A DNA stretch of 41,695 bases from JBNJDJ01 sp051744845 (GTDB lineage Bacteria; Bacillota; Clostridia; Peptostreptococcales; Acidaminobacteraceae). This document shows positions 34,085 through 41,695 of this stretch, one piece after another. Positions within the stretch are counted from its first letter, which is position 1; each line of letters starts with the position of its first letter. Both the position numbers and the translations under genes were made by a program. Location of the stretch: assembly GCA_051744845.1 (NCBI GenBank), contig JBNJDJ010000013.1, forward strand, positions 1-41,695, in the 5' to 3' direction. The notes under the pieces are model-generated. The model was not told the DNA's origin. It did no database searches and saw only the letters and a list, made by a program, of their open reading frames with translations.

Positions 34085-34104
34085 TGCCCGAAGGGCAATT
34101 TTTT
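34085..34104 (+). terminator. GC-rich hairpin after the IS genes (terminator and possible IS end)
   Basis: TGCCC (34085-34089), loop GAA, GGGCA (34093-34097), then ATTTTTT. It stands out in this AT-rich window. Besides ending transcription it could be part of the replication-termination or origin hairpin that IS91-type elements carry at their ends. Confidence 0.7.
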
Positions 34105-34233
34105 ATTTAATATATTTTTAATCTTAATTCAATATGATAAAATCATATTAAGTTATATGAAATATTTCTTTAATATAAATGAAATTATTTTGATTAAAAA
34201 ATATGATATATTTATTATAAAAGGAGAGTTATT

Positions 34234-35220
34234 ATGTTTAAAAAGATCATTTTACTAGTTTTGGTTTTGGTATTATTTACAAGTTTTTCTTTTGCAAGCT
34301 TAGCTCCCTGGGCTTCAAAAGGTTATTTTTCTTTAAAATACGAAGGTGTTTTAGATGACTATAAATTAAATTCAAATAAGTTTAATGAAAACATTACTCG
34401 AGAAGAATTTACAGAAATTTTAGTTAAAATATATTTAGATCTTAATAATAAATCATTAAATAATTTCGATAATTTATATTATTTTAATGATACTCAAAAT
34501 AAATACATCGAGCTAGGTTATAAATTAGGATTGATCAATGGTACAGGAAATAATAAATTTTCACCTTTAGACAATATAACTAGGGAACAAATGGCTGTAA
34601 TTATAAGAAACTTTGTTAAAATTTTAAATGTAAATACAAATCAAGTTGAAAATACTAATAAATATGCAGATAATTTAAAATTTTCTAGTTGGGCAGCTGA
34701 ATCTATTGGATTTTGTAGAAAATACAATTTATTAAATGGTGTTGGAAATAATAAATTTTTACCTAAAGGAACTGTAACATTTCAACAAGGTTTAACTGCT
34801 ACAAACAATTTATTAAGAAGTTATGATTTAAAGAAAAAAATTGAATCTGGATTACCACAAAAAGATATATTAGGTTTTAAAAAATACAAATATGATAAAA
34901 CTAATTTAGATATTTATTTAAATAGAGAAAATAATTTAGTAATTTATTCTAAAGGTTATGGTGAATTAGGCGAAAAGAGAAACCTTAAAAATGATCATTA
35001 TCAAATTTTTGAAGTTTTAAATAGTAATAATAAATTACCTTTTAAGACAATAGATAAAAGTGTTGAAGTAATTAATGAATTATATGATTATACTAATTTA
35101 AGTTATATAAACGATACTTTATATATAGATATTAATACTGGTAAAATTGTAAATGAAAAACAAAGTGGTGTAATAAAAATTGAAAGTCAAAATATTTTAG
35201 AATTAACAATAATATTTTAA
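34234..35220 (+). CDS. Secreted SLH-domain (S-layer homology) protein
   Basis: A 328-residue secreted protein. A signal peptide (residues 1-22, ending 'SFSFAS') is followed by three SLH repeats: about 30-75 ('GVLDDYKLNSNKFNENITREEFTEILVKI'), about 83-133 ('YKLGLINGTGNNKFSPLDNITREQMAVII'), and about 145-200 ('RKYNLLNGVGNNKFLPKGTVTFQQGL'). SLH trimers bind pyruvylated cell-wall polymer, so this protein is wall-anchored. The C-terminal 130 residues have no recognisable domain. The giant TIG-repeat gene starts 34 bases later with no terminator between, so the two are probably co-transcribed. The start is ATG 34234 behind AAAAGGAGAG. Confidence 0.9.
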   Translation: MFKKIILLVLVLVLFTSFSFASLAPWASKGYFSLKYEGVLDDYKLNSNKFNENITREEFTEILVKIYLDLNNKSLNNFDNLYYFNDTQNKYIELGYKLGLINGTGNNKFSPLDNITREQMAVIIRNFVKILNVNTNQVENTNKYADNLKFSSWAAESIGFCRKYNLLNGVGNNKFLPKGTVTFQQGLTATNNLLRSYDLKKKIESGLPQKDILGFKKYKYDKTNLDIYLNRENNLVIYSKGYGELGEKRNLKNDHYQIFEVLNSNNKLPFKTIDKSVEVINELYDYTNLSYINDTLYIDINTGKIVNEKQSGVIKIESQNILELTIIF

Positions 35221-35254
35221 GTTTATTTGTCGATAAAACTATTGAGGTGGAATT

Positions 35255-38200
35255 ATGAAAAAAATCATTAGTATTATAACAATCATTTTTATATTAAGTT
35301 TACTTAGTATGACTTTTGGTTTAGATATAGATGAAGATACTAAAATAAATAGAATTAGATATATAAAAGAGCATGATGGTACTTCGTTAAAAGGTTCTAG
35401 AATTGAAATTCAAGGTCAAGGCTTATCTACAGATGGTATATTATTAGATATTACAGGCGAAGGTTTTTCCCAAGTAGGCACTGATGTAGGCAATATAGTT
35501 ACAGATTCTGAAACTTATATAAAATTGCGTTTAAATGCTTCAGAGACTAATAATTTTCGTAATGAGATAAGTTTATTTGGGGAGTCAGTTGAAATTGATT
35601 TATCAAATATGGCTAGTATTACAAATATTGATAAGGAGAGTATTAATATTGAACCTCAGGATGAAGATGTTGATCCGGATCAATTAAAAATTGACGGTGA
35701 AAACTTAACTCAAACAACAACTTCAGGAGCAATTGAAGCAGAAATTTCACCTGATAGTATAACTTTTGATGAATTAAGTACAGAAAGTGTATCGGATGAT
35801 AGAATTGTATTTTCAGAGTTTAATACAAATATTGAAAGAGGACTTAAAAATGTACTTATTACAAAAGATGCTAATTTAGGTGGTTCAACACCTGGAGATG
35901 AAACTGATGATTTGGAAATAGAAATAACAAATGAATATCAAGGCCTTTATAGACTTATAGCTGATTTACCTATGGAGTTAACTATGTATCCAAATACAGG
36001 TGGTAAAGGTGATGTTATAAATATAAATGGTGATGAGTTTGAAGAAGATAAAACATATGAAGTATACTTTTTAGAAGAGACAAGCGATTTTAATTATGAA
36101 ACTTATGAAAAAGGTGAGATACAATCTTTAGAGATAGATGTAGATGACAATGGAAAAGATAGATTAAGTGTCAAAGTACCTGAAAATGATACATTATCTA
36201 CTGGAGAATATTATGTTAAAGTAGTAGAAATTAATACAATTGGAGGGACTAGTAGTGGCATTGTAGCTGAAAAATTTGTAGAAAATGATAACGGAGAAGA
36301 AGCTATTTTCACACTAATAGGTTCTAGTTTTCGTCCAACTATTGATGATATAGATCCTGCAAGTGGACCAGATGTTGGCTCTAATACAGAAATAACTGGT
36401 AAAAATATATTAACTTTAAGATTGCCAAATTTAAAAGATGTAAGTGAACCAGACTATGATGTTAAATCAGATCCTTCGGATGATAATACTCAATTAGAAG
36501 ATGATAGCGATATAACAGATTTAAAAATAAAATATGAAGGAAAATATGATGGTAAAGATGCAGATATTACAAGAGAGATTAAAATATTTATAGGAGATAA
36601 AGCGGTATTTAGGAAAGATAGTGATAATGAGTTTAGATTTACAGAAGGTGAAAATGGAGATATTTTAGGGATTAGAACTTCAGGGACTAATGATGCTGAT
36701 GTTGACCCTTTTAAAGATGTAATATTAAGTATTGATACAAAAGTTGAAATAACTAGTACTGGCGATACATATACTTTTAGTCAAGAAATAACTAAGGAAG
36801 ATGAATTTGAATATATTCCTTCAAGTTTAGATCCTGAGATAGAGTCAGTTTTACCTGAGAAATTACAAATGACTCCTTCAGGTGATGAATATAAATTTAC
36901 ACAAGATATTTTATATTCTATAAAAGGCAAAAATTTCTTAGTTGAAGAAGTTGTAGAAGATGGAGTTACTAAGACAAGATATCCTACTATACTGTTTAAA
37001 AAAGATCAAGGAAGCTCCCAGGTAACTGATTTTCAATTAGGTTTTTTTCCACAAGGTAGAAATGGAGATGGAGAATCAGAAATAGTTTATAAAAAATCAA
37101 ATGGTGCTGAAGAAGTAGTATCAAATATAGTAGAAATGACAGTTTTAGATGATGAAAATAATGTTGTTAATGGTACGGATGGGAATAAAATAGGTAATAA
37201 AATACTACTTAAGATACCTAATGAAGCTAAACTTCGTGATTTAGAAACTTCGCATTTACAAGTTACTAATTTAACTTATGGTAGTAGTTCTTTTGGTGGA
37301 AATGATATGTTATTTAATGCTGTTGAATTTGTTCAAACAGATGATAATCCTATTATTGAAAGTGTAGATCCTACAATTTCAACTGTTGAAGGTGGAATAA
37401 ATGTTACTATTGAAGGTACTAACTTTCAAGAAGATGTTAAAGTAATCCTTGATGGCGAAGAAATTGAAGGAGTAAATAGAGAAATCGATTCAACAGGTGA
37501 AAAAATCATTTTAGATTTTGAAGCTCCACCTAATAGAGTTTGTCAAACTCAATTACAAGTTATTAATCCTTCAGGTGGTATAGATGTTTGGGATTTTGAA
37601 TATATAAATACTTTTGATAAAGATCCAACGTTAGAAGATTTTTCACCTAAAGAGGGCCCTTTAGATACATTAGTTACAATTACAGGTAATAATTATTTAA
37701 AAAGAGATCCTACAGTAGGTGATACTACTGGATCGAATGCATATAGATTAATTGGAACTAGAGTATTTTTAGATGGGAAAGATGTAAATGATTATAATAT
37801 AGAAAATGGTAATATTAATTTTAAGGATTATACTCAAGTTCCAAATGAAGAAGATTTAATAAAAAATGTAGATGGAAAAGCAGTATATTCTAGATTTAAA
37901 GATAATACTTTTGTTACAAATTCATCCGATGGTAAGGTTACATTAACTAAAGGGAAAGATAATTTACCAGTTTTAGTAGATAATGAAAGTATTTATACTT
38001 TTCAAGTAAAAAATGGTAATATAATTGCTGTTGATGAATCATCAAATGAACTTAGTGTAACTATTAATCAGACTTCAATAGAAATAGATGGATCTACTTA
38101 TACTATTGAAATGAACAATAAAATACTAAGAAGAGATATAAATGAATCTTCTAAATACTATGCAGAACTGGCAGATTATGCTCAAAGTGTAATCTTAAAA

Positions 38201-41200
38201 GAAGATAGTAATGTCGGGAATGACTTTTATATTTTAAATAAAGATTTAGAAGGTAATATAATTTTAACTAATGGTAAAGATGAAAGATATGAAATAACTT
38301 ATGACGCTGCAAATGAAAATTTTGTTGCTACTGATGATGACAATACTAATAATTTATTAGAAATTCAAAAAGATAAAATAATATTAAATGATGAAAATGG
38401 TGATGAATTAAATAGATTTAATTTTAAAACTCCTTATACTACTGAAAAAGTTTCAGATGATAAAGAAGTTATTATAGGTAATCGTGTAAAAGTAAATGAT
38501 AAAAATAAGATATCATTTAGAGTTCCATTTTTAACTACTGGTCGTGGATATAAAGATATATTTGTAGAAAATCCTGATACTAAATCAGCAGGATTTGAAG
38601 ATGAAAATGGTTTTTATTATATTGAACAAGTTCAAACCGATCCTATTATTTCTTCTATAAATCCTAATAAAGGTTCAGTAGAAGGTGGATATGATTTAAT
38701 TATTAAAGGTAGTGGATTTCAGCCTGATAGTAAAGTAATTATAGATGGAGTTGAATCTGAAAATGTAGAACTTTTAGATGTAGATGGTACTGAACTCAAA
38801 GTGACTGTTCCGCCTTATTCTAAAAATTTAAGTCAAGATTATGATATTTCAGAATTACCAGTTTCTGTTGTAGTGTTAAATAATGACGGTGGTAATGATG
38901 CTATTGAACAAGGTTTTACTTATGTAATTCCGCCTTCTGAAGCACCTTTGATCGAACAAGTTATTTTAGATCAAGGTTCCTCAATAGGCGGAGACACTGT
39001 AGAGATAATTGGTCAAAGATTTAAATTTGCAGAGCCATACAAAGAAGTTGATGGAAATGCAGGTTATAATCCACCGGAAGATATTTTATACGATTTATAT
39101 ACAAATGGTAAAAGAGATGATTTATTAAAAGATGATTCTGAAGCAATATCTGAAATAGAATTTGAAGATCAAAGTTTAAAAGATTTACATGATAGTTTTT
39201 TTGAATCACCTATATTACCTAAAGTATATTTTGGCGGTAGAGAAGGAAGAATTGTAGACTTTGCTGAAGGTTATTTGAAAGTAATAACACCGCCTCATGA
39301 TGCAGGAAGTGTTGATTTATATTTAATAAATAATGATTATGGTGTTTCAAATATTACAGATTATGAATATGTAGAGTCAACTCCTTCTATTAGTTCAATT
39401 GTTCCAGATATTGGTAGAAGACAAGGTCAAGAAACTAAAGATATATATGGTCAAGGTTTACAAACTTCTATAATTAATGGATATATAGATGATGATGCTA
39501 GTGATTATCAAAAAATTGACCAAGATATTATTGGTGGATTAGTTAGATTTGCAAATATTAGTAATTTAGATACTGAAATGGGAGAAAATAATTCAGGTCA
39601 AATTAATGGAGCTAGGGCTACTGTGGCACTTGATGGCGGTTTAACTGTTGGTTATAATGGTACTGATGATGAACTAGATTTAACTATAGAAGAAAATGGA
39701 AAAATTTATAAAAGAACTTTTGAAAATTATGATGATAAAGAAGTATATATTGCTGCAGAAATGTTAAAAAATAGTGATGATAAATTTTATGTACCATTTA
39801 ATTATGAAGAAAATGATGGTTCAAGTTATACTAATACTCGATATGAAATGATAAGAGTATTTATAAAAAATAGAAGATTATTTGTTGAAAGAGGATATGC
39901 TCCTGAAGTTGATTATAATAATGCAACAAATGTTGTAGTAAAAACACCTTCTTATTATACTATAGGGGATGTTGAAGTTAGTTATATAAATCCTGATGGA
40001 GGAACTGCAACAAATAATTTTGAATATACTAATCCAGCAAGTGATCCAAAGATTTTACGAATTAATAGAAATGAACTTATAGATGAAACTGGTGAAGTAA
40101 TTAGAAGGTTGATATATGGTACTATAAATGCACAAAATTCAATCGAAATAGTAGGTAAGGATTTTAGAGATGGTGCAACAGTTACAATTAACGGCAAAGA
40201 TGCTACTATAAAAGAGTTTGGTTCTAAAGATATTGATGGTGATTCATATGATTATATAGTAGCTAGAATTCCACAAGGAGAAGAGGCCGATATTGGAAAA
40301 GAATATGCTATTATAGTAACTAATGAAGACTCTGGATTAGCAAATTCTAGTTTAAAAGAAAATTTATTGATACCAGTAGAAGATGATGGACAAGATAAAG
40401 ATATTGATGATGATGGAGATTTAGATGAAGATGATAAAGTGCCATTTTATTTAAAATATCAAAAACCATTAAGTGGACCACAAATAAATCAAATAATACC
40501 TGAAAAAACAAGTGTATATGGTGGTAATACAATAAGAATTGAAGGTAGTGATTTTAGAACTGGTGCTTATATTATAATTGGTTCAGCAGGCGGAGTTCCT
40601 ATAGATCCAGTAGATGAAATAGATGAAGATAATAAGTTTATAGAATTTACTACTCCTAAAGACTTAAACTTAGGTACAAAAGATGTACAGGTAATTAATG
40701 AAGATTATGGAGTAGCTATTTTAGAAGATGGAATAGAAATAATTTCTTATCCTAAAGTCGATGGAGATGTATATGATGAAAATAATGATAATGAAATTTC
40801 TAGAGTGTCTATAGAAGGTGGAGATGTTATAACAGTTAGAGGTGAAGGTTTTCAAGAAGGGGCAAATGTTTATTTCGGAGGAAATTGGAAACCAAAGACT
40901 GATGATAATCAACAAGGTCCTACAGGACTTTTCAGAGATGATACTACTTATATAGTTGAAAATTCAACACAAGCTCAATCAGTTGAGTGGATAGATAGTG
41001 AAACGTTAAAAGTAACTACTCCTGAGATTAGAGAAGAAGAAGATTTTTCAATAGTAGTTATTAATCCAGATACTGGTATTTCTAATGATGATACTCAAAT
41101 AACTTATAAAGAACCTATTCCTTCTGATCCAGTGGAATTAGATGTTGAATTAATAGATGATAGATATATAAAATTATTTGATTATCAGTCAGACAATGCA

Positions 41201-41695
41201 GATTACTTTGAAATATATTTTACTATAAGTGATGATTCAAAATATAGGTTAAAAAGAGATGATTATAGAGATTTTAAATATATTGATACTACTGAAATAG
41301 AACCTTATAAAATAACTAATTTAGAAGGTATAGAGTCAATGGATTCTGATGAAGAACTTTACTTAGTTTTAAAAGCAGTTAATAAATATGGAGTTTCAAA
41401 TTGGTCTAATATAGTTAGTCTAGATGAAGATGAATTGGAAGATGTAGAAGAAATAGGGCCACCTGATGAAGATGGAGGATTAGAAGTACCTGAAGGCCAA
41501 GACTATGAGGTAACGAAAAGTCAAAATGAAACTCAAATAAATCTAGCAAATGATCTAGACTCATTAGTTGTTATAAACAAGGATGAATTTGATGAGAAAA
41601 CAAAAAGAATAATTAATATTCCAGCAGATTCTATTAGAGGTAGACGTTCTTTAATATATTTAGATTTTGAAGATTTAAAATTAAAGTTTACTCCT
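35255..41695 (+). CDS. Giant secreted surface protein with IPT/TIG repeats, C-terminus beyond the window
   Basis: From ATG 35255 (behind TTGAGGTGG) the frame stays open to the last base: exactly 2147 codons with no stop. A signal peptide (1-22, 'IISIITIIFILSLLSMTFG') leads the protein. IPT/TIG immunoglobulin-like units start near residues 245, 362, 528, 700 ('IESVDPTISTVEGGINVTIE'), 793, 1131 ('ISSINPNKGSVEGGYDLIIK'), 1232, 1379, 1601, 1745 ('INQIIPEKTSVYGGNTIRIE') and 1849. Most continue with 'G-x-x-F-x-x-x-x-x-V-x-x-D/G-G'. Several units carry large insertions. Residues 1716-1727 form an EF-hand-like calcium loop. Residues about 1955-2080 look FN3-like ('LYLVLKAVNKYG'). The protein is strongly acidic and almost free of Cys. 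An anchor or C-terminal domain is expected beyond the window. Confidence 0.9.
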   Translation, partial: MKKIISIITIIFILSLLSMTFGLDIDEDTKINRIRYIKEHDGTSLKGSRIEIQGQGLSTDGILLDITGEGFSQVGTDVGNIVTDSETYIKLRLNASETNNFRNEISLFGESVEIDLSNMASITNIDKESINIEPQDEDVDPDQLKIDGENLTQTTTSGAIEAEISPDSITFDELSTESVSDDRIVFSEFNTNIERGLKNVLITKDANLGGSTPGDETDDLEIEITNEYQGLYRLIADLPMELTMYPNTGGKGDVININGDEFEEDKTYEVYFLEETSDFNYETYEKGEIQSLEIDVDDNGKDRLSVKVPENDTLSTGEYYVKVVEINTIGGTSSGIVAEKFVENDNGEEAIFTLIGSSFRPTIDDIDPASGPDVGSNTEITGKNILTLRLPNLKDVSEPDYDVKSDPSDDNTQLEDDSDITDLKIKYEGKYDGKDADITREIKIFIGDKAVFRKDSDNEFRFTEGENGDILGIRTSGTNDADVDPFKDVILSIDTKVEITSTGDTYTFSQEITKEDEFEYIPSSLDPEIESVLPEKLQMTPSGDEYKFTQDILYSIKGKNFLVEEVVEDGVTKTRYPTILFKKDQGSSQVTDFQLGFFPQGRNGDGESEIVYKKSNGAEEVVSNIVEMTVLDDENNVVNGTDGNKIGNKILLKIPNEAKLRDLETSHLQVTNLTYGSSSFGGNDMLFNAVEFVQTDDNPIIESVDPTISTVEGGINVTIEGTNFQEDVKVILDGEEIEGVNREIDSTGEKIILDFEAPPNRVCQTQLQVINPSGGIDVWDFEYINTFDKDPTLEDFSPKEGPLDTLVTITGNNYLKRDPTVGDTTGSNAYRLIGTRVFLDGKDVNDYNIENGNINFKDYTQVPNEEDLIKNVDGKAVYSRFKDNTFVTNSSDGKVTLTKGKDNLPVLVDNESIYTFQVKNGNIIAVDESSNELSVTINQTSIEIDGSTYTIEMNNKILRRDINESSKYYAELADYAQSVILKEDSNVGNDFYILNKDLEGNIILTNGKDERYEITYDAANENFVATDDDNTNNLLEIQKDKIILNDENGDELNRFNFKTPYTTEKVSDDKEVIIGNRVKVNDKNKISFRVPFLTTGRGYKDIFVENPDTKSAGFEDENGFYYIEQVQTDPIISSINPNKGSVEGGYDLIIKGSGFQPDSKVIIDGVESENVELLDVDGTELKVTVPPYSKNLSQDYDISELPVSVVVLNNDGGNDAIEQGFTYVIPPSEAPLIEQVILDQGSSIGGDTVEIIGQRFKFAEPYKEVDGNAGYNPPEDILYDLYTNGKRDDLLKDDSEAISEIEFEDQSLKDLHDSFFESPILPKVYFGGREGRIVDFAEGYLKVITPPHDAGSVDLYLINNDYGVSNITDYEYVESTPSISSIVPDIGRRQGQETKDIYGQGLQTSIINGYIDDDASDYQKIDQDIIGGLVRFANISNLDTEMGENNSGQINGARATVALDGGLTVGYNGTDDELDLTIEENGKIYKRTFENYDDKEVYIAAEMLKNSDDKFYVPFNYEENDGSSYTNTRYEMIRVFIKNRRLFVERGYAPEVDYNNATNVVVKTPSYYTIGDVEVSYINPDGGTATNNFEYTNPASDPKILRINRNELIDETGEVIRRLIYGTINAQNSIEIVGKDFRDGATVTINGKDATIKEFGSKDIDGDSYDYIVARIPQGEEADIGKEYAIIVTNEDSGLANSSLKENLLIPVEDDGQDKDIDDDGDLDEDDKVPFYLKYQKPLSGPQINQIIPEKTSVYGGNTIRIEGSDFRTGAYIIIGSAGGVPIDPVDEIDEDNKFIEFTTPKDLNLGTKDVQVINEDYGVAILEDGIEIISYPKVDGDVYDENNDNEISRVSIEGGDVITVRGEGFQEGANVYFGGNWKPKTDDNQQGPTGLFRDDTTYIVENSTQAQSVEWIDSETLKVTTPEIREEEDFSIVVINPDTGISNDDTQITYKEPIPSDPVELDVELIDDRYIKLFDYQSDNADYFEIYFTISDDSKYRLKRDDYRDFKYIDTTEIEPYKITNLEGIESMDSDEELYLVLKAVNKYGVSNWSNIVSLDEDELEDVEEIGPPDEDGGLEVPEGQDYEVTKSQNETQINLANDLDSLVVINKDEFDEKTKRIINIPADSIRGRRSLIYLDFEDLKLKFTP

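Larger units (their letters stand above)
32560..34104 (+). mobile_element. IS91-family insertion sequence (ends approximate)
   Basis: The unit consists of the transposase gene and a coupled small zinc-ribbon gene, and ends near the GC-rich hairpin at 34085-34097. IS91-type elements move by a rolling-circle mechanism, have no terminal inverted repeats and make no target duplication, so the exact ends cannot be set from one copy. The left limit is placed after the pyrE terminator and the right limit after the hairpin. Confidence 0.6.

Noticed and set aside
32560..34104. Exact IS91 insertion point or terminal repeats
   Set aside because: A CTTG in the pyrE terminator and similar ATGATAAAAT strings on both sides were considered, but neither gives consistent element ends; this family makes no target duplications.
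39021..40915. Several 60-70 codon minus-strand open frames inside the TIG giant
   Set aside because: They are shadows of the AT-rich plus-strand coding frame; their Leu/His/Ile-rich translations have no domain pattern.
1..41695. tRNA, rRNA or CRISPR arrays
   Set aside because: I saw no cloverleaf, rRNA-like GC-rich block or regularly spaced direct repeats in the intergenic regions.

Overview
This is a chromosomal window from a very AT-rich, low-G+C Gram-positive bacterium. Its genes have AGGAGG/AGGTGAT-type ribosome binding sites, two T-box leaders, CodY-like operator sites, Tad pilus genes, S-layer homology (SLH) domains, an AlaX editing protein and lipoproteins with Gram-positive signal peptides. 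Together these point to an anaerobic member of the Clostridia or Tissierellia. I cannot name the genus from sequence alone.

Layout. 1-2657: the tail of a probable EAL-HDOD cyclic-di-GMP protein, a MATE exporter, and a receiver-GGDEF protein whose GGDEF active site is degenerate although its inhibitory I-site is kept. 2700-14100: branched-chain amino acid synthesis. A T-box-controlled leuC-leuD-leuB-cimA operon runs rightward. It converges on a leftward set ilvB-ilvN-DUF554-corA-unknown. Divergent from ilvB, a second T-box controls leuA. The same 15-base CodY-like site lies at the leuC promoter and inside the ilvB promoter. citramalate synthase (cimA) sits with leuCDB, so the LeuCDB enzymes probably serve both leucine and citramalate-route isoleucine synthesis. 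ilvC, ilvD and a transaminase are not in the window.

14100-26070: HU, a zinc-finger methyltransferase, a three-gene ABC exporter, an AlaX-type alanyl-tRNA editing protein, a four-gene tad cluster (tadZ, tadA, tadB, tadC, with no pilin), and a leftward ABC exporter with msrA. 26071-32560: a lipoprotein with an AIM24-family protein, a cation/proton antiporter, a probable TM1586-type nitroreductase, a lipoprotein with a DUF4015-type glycoside-hydrolase-like domain, and pyrE behind a short transcription attenuator that does not match the PyrR-site consensus I know.

32561-41695: an IS91-family (HUH, two-tyrosine) insertion sequence with a small zinc-ribbon partner gene, a secreted protein with three SLH repeats, and then one reading frame that stays open from 35255 to the window edge (at least 2147 codons). 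This last gene encodes a secreted giant made of many IPT/TIG immunoglobulin-like repeats, several carrying large insertions, with an EF-hand-like calcium loop and a late FN3-like region. It is the most striking feature of the window and probably forms a cell-surface system with the SLH protein just upstream.

I saw no tRNA, rRNA or CRISPR array. Several genes are annotated from an internal ATG with a good ribosome binding site rather than from an upstream TTG or ATG.
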